From: Ricinus communis
Taxonomy: Eukaryota; Streptophyta; Magnoliopsida; Malpighiales; Euphorbiaceae
Length of the DNA stretch: 64,000 nt
Assembly (NCBI RefSeq): GCF_019578655.1
Contig: NC_063256.1
Span: 25,220,342-25,284,341 of the forward strand
Direction: 5' to 3'
Shown here: in pieces, positions 24,501 through 35,246 of the stretch
Numbering within the stretch: the stretch's first letter is position 1
How the letters are laid out: each line of letters starts with the position of its first letter
Translations under genes and position numbers: made by a program
Notes under the pieces: generated by a model
Told to the model about the DNA's origin: nothing
Seen by the model: the letters and a program-made list of their open reading frames with translations, nothing else
The model's database searches: none

Positions 24501-26636
24501 GAACAATTTTTTGGACTTATTCAAAATTAAAAAATCATTTAAAGATAAAATTTAGAATACTATTTTGTAATTTTTATAATATGTTATGTTTCTAGATAAA
24601 GAAATGTATGTAATTATAAATCGTGAAAAGAAAAGTATATTAGTGTTAAAAAATTTCGATTGGTAAAGACTCAACTATTTTTACTCCGATCTATCATCAT
24701 TATTATATTGGTCGTGTCTGATAATACGAGTTTAGAATTTAACAATTCATAATTTCATTGTTTAACCATCAAATTACGAATTCAGAAGTCACTAATTTGA
24801 TAAGATCAAGTTGATGGTTGAATAACAATACTTTGAGTTGTTAAATTTTAAATTCATATTATAAAAACCAAGTAGTATGATAATAATGACTGACTGAATA
24901 AAGATGATTGAATTCTTATGAATCGATTTTTTTAACAGCGAGATATTTCTTTTGCTACAATTTTAACCACACGTCTCCTTTTACTAAAAAAATATATATT
25001 TTGAAAATTGTTAAATCATCAAATCACATTATATTATTTTTGTACTTATTTCTAAAATTGATTACACTTCTTTTGTGTATTTATTCCTAAAATTTATCAT
25101 TATGAATTTATAAAATAATTCAGTTTGGGAATTTAAAATTTTCAAACAAATTTAAAAATGTACAGAATAAAATGATTATTTTAAAAGCTGAAAATTTTAT
25201 TTGAACAATCAAACTTCAAGTAAATTAGCGAAACAATCATATAAAAATTGCAAGTATTCTAATTCAGTTTCAATTTTTAATTTTGAAGACTCTTAAAAAT
25301 ATTCTAAATAAAATACTATAGTCCGATTGAAGTTTACGAAAACTCATTGCACATAAATTCTAATAATTAATAATATAACTAAATTTGAGTCTAAGGAAAT
25401 TGCAAGAGGAAAAAATATATATTGCAAAAGAACATTAGAAAATTAGAGAATAAAAGAAAAGGAAAGAAAAAAGAGAATCTAATTATAAGTGAAAAAAATT
25501 ATGCTTTTCTTTTGTTGCAATCATATCCCTATTATGCATGTTCTTCCACCGTTTTCCATTTATTTATAAGCATTGTACTACATGTATAAAAGTGGATGAA
25601 GTGTAATCAATGATGGGAGGAGGGGAATTTTCATTTTGGCTTTCTCAAAAACTTGATCTTTTTTCTTCTTTATATGTTCTTTCATATCCCTTGGAAATAA
25701 GGGTGAAATTTCCATTGCCCCCATGAAGTTTTTTGTTTATGATTATTCAATGTTGGATCTAATGTAATGTCGAACTTGCATTTACAGGGAAATTGTGAGT
25801 AGATATTGTATAGAAGTTCGAAAACTTGGATTTCGTTTACAAGAACTGATTTCAGAGAGCTTGGGCCTCCCAAAAGATCACATAAGAAACGTTTTGGGTG
25901 AGCAAGGACAACATATGGCTGTAAACTATTACCCACCTTGTCCGCAACCTGATTTGACGTATGGACTGCCAGGACATACTGACCCGAATGCCCTTACAAT
26001 TTTACTCCAGGACCTACAAGTAGCAGGACTTCAAGTTTTCAAAGATGGCAAATGGCTTGCTGTTAATCCTCACCCAAATGCCTTTGTCATTAACCTTGGT
26101 GATCAACTACAGGTAAACATCCATTTCCTTTGTCTTAATTTCTTAAGGAAAAAAAGTATTTATGAGTAAGGCACCTAATTTAGATTTGTACATTGTAACG
26201 AACAAATAACAGTAACAAACAAGTGGGTATCGTGTAATATAAATATTTTATACTTGATATACTAGAGTATTGAAACAATACTCAACCATTTAATAGTATT
26301 CAATATATGTCACGCGTCTATGACCTTAGTTTATAGGTGGGAACACTTCTAAAGAAATTGTTTTCTTTATATATGATAATTAAGTGATTGCAGGCACTTA
26401 GTAATGGAAGATATAAAAGTGTGTGGCATCGAGCTATTGTTAATGCTGATAGAGAGAGAATGTCAATTGCTTCCTTCCTTTGCCCGTGTGATGATGCATT
26501 AATCAGCCCGGCAAAACCTCTTACTGAAGGTGAATCTGGAGCTGTTTACAGGGATTTCACATATGCTGAATATTATAAAAAGTTCTGGAGCAGGAACTTG
26601 GACCAAGAACACTGTTTGGAGCTTTTCAAGAACTAA
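16884..26636 (+). CDS. DMR6: DMR6-type 2-oxoglutarate/Fe(II) oxygenase (salicylate 5-hydroxylase family)
   Basis: Exons are 16884-17081, 17282-17529, 25788-26112 and 26394-26636; joined they give 1014 nt, 337 residues and a TAA stop. All introns are GT-AG and the frame closes across each, with codon 149 split between exons 2 and 3. The product is a soluble plant 2-oxoglutarate-dependent dioxygenase with a DIOX_N domain (about residues 37-150) and a catalytic double-stranded beta-helix (about 187-290). The iron ligands are His212, Asp214 and His269, and the 2-oxoglutarate-binding pair Arg279/Ser281 lies in 'RMS'. The C-terminal 'FTYAEYYKKFWSRNLDQEHC' is typical of DMR6 rather than of the related DLO/S3H enzymes. 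In Arabidopsis DMR6 hydroxylates salicylic acid at C5 and restrains immunity. The usual NHG motif reads N-H-K at 69-71, which is odd. Intron 2 is exceptionally long. The gene appears intact. Confidence 0.95.
17082..17281 (+). other. Intron 1 of the DMR6-type gene (200 bp, phase 0)
   Basis: The donor (GTAATTAAT) follows CAG at 17081 and the acceptor TTGCAG ends at 17281. Exon 2 begins GTAATCAATCAT, which resembles the intron's own first bases, so reading through the intron would initially mimic the correct residues (V-I-N) before drifting. Confidence 0.9.
17541..17890. other. GC-balanced island in intron 2, possible organelle-derived insertion
   Basis: Directly after the donor, about 350 bp have near-balanced base composition ('gctcggccttagtcttgggc', 'cctcgctttctcttgaacaa') before the sequence drops back to extreme AT. 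The style resembles plant mitochondrial intergenic DNA, which would make it a NUMT. There is no long open frame. The origin is inferred from composition and phrase style only. Confidence 0.4.
18549..18584. repeat. (AT)18 microsatellite
   Basis: Uninterrupted AT dinucleotides for 36 bp inside intron 2. Confidence 0.95.
21837..22027. repeat. Compound tandem duplication in intron 2
   Basis: A 22-bp unit 'aaagcctcttgtaaaactct' plus 'at' occurs at 21837, 21859 and 21881 and again, partly, at 22013. Between them, a 56-bp unit starting 'attataaatcttggaaag' is duplicated in tandem (21901 and 21957). The pattern suggests two rounds of local duplication. Confidence 0.85.
22675..22752. promoter_or_regulatory. 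TGACG motif cluster within intron 2
   Basis: TGACGTCA (22675-22682), TGACG (22699-22703) and TGACG (22748-22752) lie within 78 bp in an otherwise AT-rich intron, with a further TGACG at 23802. TGACG is the core recognised by TGA-type bZIP factors, which act in salicylic-acid responses. A regulatory role here is inferred, not shown. Confidence 0.35.
24700..24885. repeat. Imperfect inverted repeat (foldback or MITE-like) in intron 2
   Basis: The left arm (about 24700-24775, containing 'agaatttaacaattc' and 'gtttaaccatcaaatt') is matched in inverted orientation by the right arm (about 24797-24880, 'aatttgataag', 'gatggttgaataacaat', 'gagttgttaaattttaaattc'). The loop is about 20 bp. No clear target duplication is visible. 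Confidence 0.6.
26113..26393 (+). other. Intron 3 of the DMR6-type gene (281 bp, phase 0)
   Basis: The donor CAG|GTAAAC is at 26113 and the acceptor TTGCAG ends at 26393. It joins Gln257 to Ala258 in the conserved 'GDQLQ|ALSNG' segment. Confidence 0.93.
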
Positions 26637-27240
26637 TAATATATATCCTTTTCAAATCACCCTATTAATTATACTATCACTAAACTTTACATTTAGTTTT
26701 AGTTTAATTACTAAATTTCAATTTGTTTCATTTCAATTATTTAACTTTAATTTAGTTTCCTTCACAAATGAGAGGTTTTTATGTTGCAAAATTAGCCACT
26801 GTGATGTATCAATTTCTCGTTGTCGAGGCATCAAAATTGTATCAAAAAATTAAAATTAAATGATTGCAAAGAAACAAATTGAAATTTAGTGAGTGAACTA
26901 TAACTAAATGCAAAGAGTAGTAATAAGTATAATTTGACTCAAAGTGATTCTATTACCTTAGTATTTCTCAAGATTTCCTAGTGTGGTTTATAAAGATTTC
27001 CTAGTGTGGTTTATAAAGATAGTAGCAGTGCTATGGAAGCGGTGTTGATCTTATTTTACTACAAAGCAAGCAAGGATGCATAATAAATGAGCCTTCATTT
27101 ATTTTTCTAGGAACTGAAGGAAGCATCAGTCGTTACTGTAAGCAATTAAGCATCAACTTGCCATATTAAACCTTTGAATTACTTCCTTTTATTATTGTTA
27201 GAATGTTTGTTCAAAGACTCATGAGACAATTTAACTTTCA

Positions 27241-27279
<39 letters not shown>

Positions 27280-27753
27280 TCTTTTGATTAGATATTATTT
27301 ATTCTTAATAGATAAATTAGTTATTATTATTATTATTATTATTTATATTCTTGATCTTGACACAATGCTAAATCACTTGCAACCTTTTGTGTGGAGGGAG
27401 GGATCAACATTAGCTCTAGAGGAACAAATGAGATTGGTCTAATACATAAGTAGCCTTTTGTACTTAGTTAAAATAGTGACATAACCCTTTTTACTTTGAG
27501 TTTGACTTATATGATGCTTGCATTCACAATTGCTTAATATATAAACACTTAGTAGTTTTAATGAATAGCATGATATATACATGTGGTGACTCGTTCAGTA
27601 AAATCGATATGTGAGTACGAAACCCATTTCCTGCATATTATCATGAAGAAAACAAGAAAACTTAGCTTAGTTCTTAGATTGAAATCCTAAATCATAAAAC
27701 AATATGTTCAACAAAAAAATTTGGAAAACAATTACCAACTTGAACACTATATC
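26637..27753 (+). other. 3' flank of the DMR6-type gene
   Basis: AT-rich 3' untranslated and downstream DNA. No canonical AATAAA signal is obvious. A perfect 23-bp tandem duplication (agatttcctagtgtggttta plus taa) lies at 26971-27016. TTA microsatellites lie at 27242-27279 and 27321-27343. No other gene is recognised. Confidence 0.6.
27242..27343. repeat. Two (TTA)n microsatellites
   Basis: Perfect TTA runs at 27242-27279 and 27321-27343 separated by about 40 bp of unique AT-rich DNA. Confidence 0.95.
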
Positions 27754-27915
27754 ATGTCGCTAAACGAAGTAAATTCATCGCTAAATTGAGCCTTGCATAA
27801 AGAATGATAAGGGACTCTGTTTGTTGCTAAGTATAGCAATGGAATAGCTGTTGTTAAATTTGGGGCGGCTAAATTTGTCATGGAAAAAAGCAACGGATAT
27901 AGCGATGGATCATCA
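27754..27915. mobile_element. Possible CACTA-type subterminal repeat remnant
   Basis: Diverged copies of 'tcgctaaat' and its complement-like partner 'agcgatgga' cluster here: 'gtcgctaaac', 'atcgctaaat', 'ttgctaagta', 'gcggctaaat', 'agcaacggatatagcgatgg'. Such alternation of 'cgctaaa' and 'agcgacgg' is typical of subterminal regions of plant CACTA transposons. No terminal CACTA or transposase is seen. Confidence 0.35.
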
Positions 27916-27920
27916 ATTAT

Positions 27921-28945
27921 TATTAGAATATTACCCTAAAGATAAGGACTTGTTAGATAATTTATATTAATTTATACATCATATTGATGGCATACAATTA
28001 TATTAAAAGCATTATTGAATTTTTAATTGTATAAATAGTCGTAATACTATTAAGGAATAATCCAGACTGTTAGACATGAACACCATGGAATGTAAATACA
28101 AAATAAGAGAAATTATAGAGAGAGTTTATAATGATGAGATCCTCATCACATACGTTCCTAAACTTTGCACAGAGTTTATGTTTAATCAAGAATTAGATAT
28201 TTGATCGTTGGATATTGATTATGCATCGAGCCTACAAAGGGAGACTTACAAACGGAGTTCAGCCAACCACATGAACTTCTTATTCTTGATTGAATCTTGA
28301 TTCTTCAAGGATGATAGATGCACTTTAAAACTACTCAAATGACCAGCCTCTTTTGATGATCTATACATGCTTTCAAATAAAAATCTTTCTAAACAACTTT
28401 TAAGAGATTGAGAAGAGATGTACAAGATTGGGTGCTAGTTCTAAGCAATGAGGGCAAATCAATTAATCTTATTGATTAATTCACCTAGGCATTTTATTTA
28501 CAAGAGCATCATGCTTGCCGCCCCATGCATCTCTTTCTATATATATGGCCTTTTAATCTAAATCTTTAAAGAACCAGGTATCCTACAAAAACCCTAACTT
28601 ATATTAAGTTCGGATTCTATTTTCCTAATTGGGCTTTGATTAATATAAGAACTAAATCATGGATAATTAGCCCATCATAGGCCGACTAGCTGTTAATTAA
28701 TTAACTTTTAATTAGACCCACTATATATAAGCTTAAGCCTAATGCTTAAAGCCTCGTTTAATCCATAATTAAAATTTATTTGTGCATATGACCCAAAAGA
28801 TTCCTAACATATTGGCAATGAATATAAATTACGAATTATACTCATTTAATTTAATGTTAATTCTCTAATTAACTTAATCCATATTCATATAACTAGATTG
28901 ACATCTAACAATGCATCAAGACCACCCAAATGTATAGGAATAATT
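27921..28945. mobile_element. Copia LTR segments, two orientations joined
   Basis: 27921-28213 reads forward as the start of the copy A/B LTR family ('ccctaaagataaggac', 'gatggcatacaattatatta', 'gaacaccatggaatgtaaa'), matching 52904-53200. From about 28216 to 28945 the sequence fits better on the minus strand as the continuation of the copy A LTR beyond the Copia D insertion: joining 28945 to 34648 through the shared TAATT gives an uninterrupted sequence. 28260-28480 also resembles the LTR starts at 63439 and 63739. The exact junction near 28214 is uncertain. Confidence 0.55.
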
Positions 28946-30714
28946 TGTTAACCCTAAGATTTCATATGTGTTTTTGATAATGTAAAATATTATTACTACT
29001 AACAATCTTGTTTAGAGTTCTTGTTCTTAGTAGGTAATCTTTAATTATCATTGATGCATATAAATGCAAAGGAAGGCATAAGTATGAAGATGGCTTCAAG
29101 AGTTAAGGAATTGAATACTTGAGTCAATATGAAAATCAAGATAAAATCATGAAGTAATAAAGGTGGAAAAAGTGATAGAGCATATAAGGGCAATGTAAAG
29201 AGCATGTGGATTCAATAAACTCATATGGACAATGCTCTCCATTAAATAAAATCAGTTAGCTGAATTTTGAAGAATAAACTGTACTACTTGAAAGAGTTTA
29301 TGAAGGTAAACTGTACATGGTGGATAGCTACGTTATTTTAGTTTCAGGAAAAAAAATTAGAATAATTTTTGGAGCTATAAAAATAGATTTTCAAATTTTT
29401 GAATGAATTATGCTCAAGCTGTTAGAATGGACTACAACATATGAGGCTAATTAGAATTAGTGGCGTTATTGATACAAGAGGATCTTAATATGTCCTTCTC
29501 CAGATTTATATTTCTGAAAGTCTAGTTTTATATGCAAAAGGTTTTACATCAATTCGAGGTATATGGAAAGCGCAATAGCCAAAATACTAAAGCATGTCCA
29601 AATTGTCATGTCTAGATGAGCAATCAAATGTTTTGATTTTTTGGAGTATAAAGATGAATGTTTTAAAGTTCCTCCAACTATAAAGTTGTAGTAGACTTAT
29701 GAAAATATCTAACAAAAAACCAGTTCATCATTTGGAGTGGTAGACCTCACGATTTGAAATTTTAAAGTAATCGCGTTTGCGACATAAGTCACGATCGCAA
29801 AAGAAGAGCAAAAACACTACAATAGAAATTGCGACCACGACAAGAATTTCTCGACTAGGAAATCTTCACTGACACTGAAATGCAGATTTTATAGCCGTTA
29901 AAGAAGATTTGACTTAGGCAACTTTTGTAACGGCTATATGGAGGAAAACACTATAAATACTCACTTGGGACATGAAATTGAAGGTTAGAAAGCTCTCCAA
30001 AGATCAAATACAAGTGGAAACATCTTTATACATCTTTGAACATGGGTAAGGCAAAAACACTTTTATGTGAGAGTTGTAAGTTCACTCTACCTTTTACTGT
30101 TAAGCTATCTTTTTAAGAGTGAACTTGGTTTCTTTCTTCTCTAAATCATTCTCTATTATAAGGGTTTGAGTGCGAGCCATAAAAAACTTGAGTTTGAAGG
30201 TTTAAATGTTAGCCATAGAAAAATATTTGGATTTGAGTGTGAGCTACAAACATTTGAGTTTGAAGGTTTGAGTGTAGCCATAGAAAAATACTTAAGTTTG
30301 AGTGTTAGCCATCAAAACACTTGAGTTTGAGTGTTAGCCATCAAAACACTTGTAAGAAGTTTGAATGTGAGCTTGAAAAAATTTGGATTTGATCTTTCAC
30401 CTGTAAAAAGATCATAGATAATGGAATTCTCAAGTAAAGCTTGAGGAGTGGATGTAGGCAAGAAGTTGGCTGAACCACTATAAATCTTATGTTTGAATCT
30501 CTCTTCCCTACACTCTTATATTTGTTATATTTATACTTGTTATATTTTATAATTTATTCTTGCATTTTATACTGAGAGTTGTTCCATTGCTTTGATTAAT
30601 TGCTTCCACTAATATTGTTTTAATACTCAAGTTTTTCAAAGCAATTTTTTTAATTGGAATTGATTTTTGTAAACAGCCAATTCACTCCCCTCTTGGTTGC
30701 CCTAAGGTATTTCA
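28946..30714 (+). mobile_element. 5' LTR of Copia element D
   Basis: The 1769-bp LTR begins TGTTAACCCTAAGATTTC and ends GGTATTTCA. The primer-site-like ATTAGTACTAGAGC follows at once (30715-30728), close to the tRNA-Met site of plant Copia elements. It is paired with 32857-34642; the bodies are clearly homologous but carry many substitutions and small indels, so the insertion is not recent. It contains an internal minisatellite (about 30160-30370). Confidence 0.9.
30160..30370. repeat. Minisatellite in the Copia D LTR (also at about 34060-34345)
   Basis: A unit of about 28-30 bp, 'ttgagtgttagccat' followed by 'aaaacactt', is repeated imperfectly about six or seven times. The 3' LTR carries the same array with a different arrangement of variants, so the array was present before insertion and has drifted since. 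Confidence 0.8.
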
Positions 30715-30770
30715 ATTAGTACTAGAGCTAATGCTCTTGATAAAAGACTTAATCGTCTAAGAGTTGATCC

Positions 30771-31660
30771 ATGGAAACCTTAAATGGATTTATTTCAAAA
30801 GAAGAGTTTTCATTAAACAAACCTCCATTCTTTGATGGTATCAAATTTCAATTTTAGAAACAATGTACGGAAGATTTTCTCATGAGTATTGATATTGCTT
30901 TATGGGATATTATAGAAGTTGGTATTTAGGTTAGATTACCTAAAAATCAATGTTATACTCTTGATGAACAACTTATGTTAAACATTAAAGCTATAATAAT
31001 TTTAAGAAACTCGTTAATGAAATTGCTTATGAAAAAATTATATCATGCGTTAGCGCTAAGGATATTTGGGATTGTCTTAGTTCTACTTACAACACTAACA
31101 TTATATGTGAAGAGAATGAACTTGTGAAGGAAATCAAACAACAAGAAGAGAACTTCTTATAAAATATCTATAAAATTTGTATGTAATACCATGTTTACTA
31201 TTCACAAAAGATTTATGTCTATACGTATAATTGTGAGTATGCCTAGAATGAACTTGTGATGAATGATGAAAGCATTCCTCAAATGATCATTCATCATTCA
31301 TCAACTAGGACATAAATGTATGTTACCAAAGTGCCTCATGCTAACCATTATCATTTTAGGCATACTCACAATTATACATATAGATACAAGTCTTTTATGA
31401 ATTGTAAACATGGTATTACACACAAATTTCATGGATATTTTACTCTAGAAATATATATGGACATAAAGCATTCAATTGTAAGACTAGAAGACATGTCCAT
31501 TCATCATATACTATACAAGTTATTAGATATTGCTCTTATTATAGTAGAAATGGTCATTTTTCTTATGATTGTGTTTTCAAAAGGAACCAATCCCATACCA
31601 AGATGGTTTTGGTTGCTAAGACTAATAATTAATGACCCAAAGAATAATTGATACCTAGAG
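30771..31660 (+). pseudogene. Copia D gag with zinc-knuckle remnant; no pol follows
   Basis: From ATG 30771 the frame reads the usual start of a plant Copia Gag ('SLNKPPFFDG'). It stops at TAG 30855-30857, where the family normally has Trp. Frameshifts follow, but the typical order is visible: 'IALWDIIEVG', then 'SAKDIWDCLSSTYN' (about 31050-31090). Near 31531-31575 lies a CCHC zinc knuckle whose second Cys is Tyr. The region immediately afterwards ends at the polypurine tract (32836-32855). Protease, integrase and reverse transcriptase are absent, so D is a non-autonomous, deleted element. Confidence 0.75.
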
Positions 31661-32835
31661 AACCTTATTCTTCTTATTAGATGCAAGATACAAGAAGAAG
31701 AAGACTTGGAAGAAGTGACAAATTGCAATAACCATACTCCAAACTATTTCAATTGGCATCAAACCCCAAAATATTAGAATAGAAATAGTGAACAATTGAA
31801 ACTCAAAGGAGTAGGAAGGTGATCTCTGTTTGAAGAGTAAAGATGGAAGAGCTCATGAGGAGATTGCCATCAACAAAGAGTTAAATTGGGAGAGTACAAT
31901 TAAGAACAAATGTGAAGTCTCTCAAAATGGATTGGCAAAATAGAACTCCTTAACAACATAAAATCAAGAAAATTAAGACAAAGTTATTACTCTGAAACCT
32001 TAACCTTGATTTTAATTATATGTCATTTATATATTTATGAGACATTATTTATTGAATATGCATATGTATAATATGTTTAAGATGGTTTATTGTGCATACA
32101 TGATATTTGGTGATGTATGAACCTTGAAGTTTTACAAAATGTGTAATAACCTTTCAGATTATGCACTTAATCTTTTTATTTAACACAAGCTATATTTATT
32201 CAATAATTGGTACTATCATGAAATTTTTTTATTATCTTGTGGATACTAATCCTCAAGGACCCACATGTTAAAGGGTACCGAACTTATGGATTCTTGTAGA
32301 TATACTTCAAGGAGAATATTCTTACATCATTCTCAATAAGAAAAAGAACACGAGCCAAGTTTGAGAAAGCATGAGTGCGAATTAAGATGCATGCTTTAAG
32401 GGGGATTATATTCATATTTCACTTATACTTATTTATTTTATAGATTTATTTTAGATCTTATTGATTAGGTGTTTCAATATATATTCTCAGACCTTAAGGT
32501 CTTAAATGATAAGATATTGTAAGGAGGATTAATTTTATATGATCATGCACTTTTTAAATTGTTCATGTCATTCTTCATAGTTCATGAACATTCTTAGTTT
32601 ATGCTAAAAAATTTCATGGTTTGAGGAGGAGATATGTTCTTAGTTATGAAAAAATTACCTTTTAAAGGGGGAGTTAACATATGATAAAGATCTTCAAGCT
32701 GTATAAAATAGGGACGATATGTGTGTCGTTTGATTTCATGCATTTATTTAATCTCTTGCATTTACAATATATACACTTTATGTTAATGATCCTAAAATGG
32801 GAAAAGATTATTTTAATTATTGTATCAATGTTTGT
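31661..32835 (+). other. Non-coding internal part of Copia D
   Basis: Between the gag remnant and the polypurine tract there is about 1.2 kb of AT-rich sequence with no recognisable pol motif. An open frame on the minus strand at 32674-33009 and one on the plus strand at 32681-32947 are low-complexity shadows overlapping the LTR edge. Confidence 0.5.
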
Positions 32836-34642
32836 TATCATAAAAAAGGGAGAGATTGTTAACTCCAAGATTTCATATGTGTTTTTTATGATGCAAATAT
32901 TATTACTACTAACAATCTTATTTAGAGTTGTTGTTCTTAGTAGGTAATCTTTAATTATCATTGATGCATATAAATAAAGATGAAGGCATAAGTGTGAAGA
33001 TGGATTCAAGAGTTAAGGACTTGAATACAAGAGTTAAGTGATAGGGCATATAAGAGCAATGCAAAGAGCATGTAGAGTCAAGAAACTCATGTGGTCAAGG
33101 ATGATCTACATTAAATAAAATTAGTTAGCTGCAGTTTGAAGAATAAACTGCATGAATTGGAAAATTTTATGAGGATAAACCATATATGGATCGATAGCTA
33201 CACTAATATAATTTTAAAAACAAAAATTGGAATAATTTAGAGCTATAAAAATAAAATTTTAAATTTTTGAGTGAATTATGCTCAAGCTGTCAGATTGGAT
33301 TACAATAGATGAGGTCAATTAGAATTAGTAGAATTATTGCTACAAGAGGATTTGTAATATGCCCTTCTTCATATTCATAGCTCTGGAAGTCTAGTTTCAT
33401 ATGTAAAAGGTTTACATTAATCTAAGGTGTATGGAAAGCGCAATAGCCAAAATACTAAAGCATGTCCAAATTGTCATGTCTACATGAGCAATCAAATATT
33501 TTAATTATTTGGAGTATGAAGATGATTGTTTTTAGAGTTACTCCAAACTGCAAAGTTGTAGTAGACTGATGAAAGTTTCTAAAAAAAATGATTCATCATT
33601 TGGAGTTGTAGAGCTCACAATTTGAAATTTTGAAGTAATCATGCTTACGATATAAAATATTGCGACCGTGAAAAAGCAAAAACACTATAGTAGAAATAAC
33701 GACCGCAACAAGGATTTTTAGACCACTAAATTCACGCTGACAGTGCATTAAATGCTAATTTTATAGCCTTTAGAGAAGATTTGACTTAGCCAACTTTTGT
33801 AATGGCTATATGGAGGAAAAGCACTATAAATACTCATTTGGAACATGAGGTTGAAGGTTAAAAAGCTCTCCAAAGATCAAATACAAGTAAAAAATATTTT
33901 GGTACATCTTTGAGCGTAGACTTTATCATCAAACTCTCTTGTTCTTCATACATAAGGTTGAAACACTTTTGTTTGAGAGTTGCAAGTTCACTCTACCTTT
34001 TACTATTGAGCTATATTTATATGAGTGAACTTGGTTTCTTTCTTCTTCGAATAATTCTCTATTTTAAGAGTTTGAGTATGAGCCATAAAACACTTAGATT
34101 TGAAGGTTTGAGTGTTAGCCATAGAAAAACACCCGGGTTTGAGTGTGAGCCATAAAACACTTAGGTTTGAGTGTTGGCCATGAAAAACACTTGGGTTTGA
34201 GTGTTAGCCATAGGAAAACACTTGCGTTTGAATGTTTGAATTTAGCTATAGAAAAATACTTAGGTTTGAGTGTTAGCCATCAAAACACTTGTAAGAAGTT
34301 TGAGATTGAGCTTGAGAACACTTGGGTTTGATCTTGCACTCGTAAATAGATTATTGATAGTGGAAATTTCAAGTGAAATTTGAGGAGTGCTTGTAGGCAA
34401 GGAGTTGTTCGGACCACTATAAATCTTGTGTTTGAATCTCTCTTCCTTACAATCTTATATTTGTTATATTTATGCTTTCTATATGTTTTGATTTATTCTT
34501 GCATGTTATATTGAGAATTGTTCCATTGCTTCCGCTAATATTTGTTTTAATACTCAAAATTTTCAAAGAGAAAGTTTTTAACTAGAATTGAATTTTATAA
34601 ACAACCAATTCACCCCCTTCTTAGTTGCCATAAGGTATTTCA
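32836..34642 (+). mobile_element. Polypurine tract and 3' LTR of Copia D
   Basis: The purine tract 'aaaaaagggagagatt' (about 32841-32856) directly precedes the 3' LTR, 32857-34642 (1786 bp), starting TGTTAACTCC and ending GGTATTTCA. The flanking five bases are TAATT (28941-28945) and TGATT (34643-34647), a target duplication with one change. The whole element spans 28946-34642. Confidence 0.85.
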
Positions 34643-35246
34643 TGATTAAAGTGCTTTAAACAACCTTTATAGTGAACAATGTATCAAAGTATAGCAATCA
34701 TCATATATGATAATATACTATTATCTCATATCTGAGGATCACATCTTACATGATTATCACAAGAGTATTATTGTCCATAGACACCAGGGATAAATTCCAT
34801 ATCGACTACTTAATGGGGTTGTATTCAATGAACTTATTCTTGTAACAAGCACCCATATTCTTATCTCAAAATCCCAATTCCTCAACCTTGTGAGATAGAT
34901 TGCTTACTTCATAAGTAAGTGATAACACAATATGATAGTCTTGAGCGCTTGATCAATATTCAATGATCAATATCTAATTCTTGATCAATATCAAACTATG
35001 AATAAAGTTTAGAAAAATATGTAATGAGAATGTAATCATTATAATCTCTCTTTATAATTTCTCCTACTTTCAGTTTACATTCCATGGTGTTCATCTCTAA
35101 CAGTCTAGCTTATTCCTTGATAATACTACGATGACTCATACTATTAAGAGTTGAATAGTGCCTTTAGTATTTGTATGCCATCAATATGATGCATAAATTA
35201 ATGTAGATCATTTGATAACTCCTTGTCTTTAGGGCATACTTTAGTA
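34643..35246 (-). mobile_element. 3' LTR (start portion) of Copia copy A
   Basis: The minus strand from 35246 reads TACTAAAGTATGCCCTAAAG, preceded by the purine tract AGTGCAAGTGGGAGAA (35247-35262 region) that plant Copia elements carry. The same LTR family occurs in forward orientation at 52904 and 27921. It is interrupted at 34642 by Copia D and seems to continue at 28945 on the minus strand. Confidence 0.8.

Larger units (their letters stand above)
17530..25787 (+). other. Giant intron 2 of the DMR6-type gene (8258 bp)
   Basis: The donor AA|GTAAGT is at 17530 and the acceptor TTTACAG ends at 25787. The splice restores Lys149-Glu150-Ile151-Val152, as in the DMR6 family. The intron is over 80% of the gene's genomic span. 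Apart from the island at 17541-17890 it is mostly AT-rich. I recognise no full transposon, no coding exon and no RNA gene within it; short open frames (19838-20047, 21605-21802, 23740-23946, 24908-25090) are low-complexity or lack any signature. Smaller structured pieces are listed separately. Confidence 0.9.
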
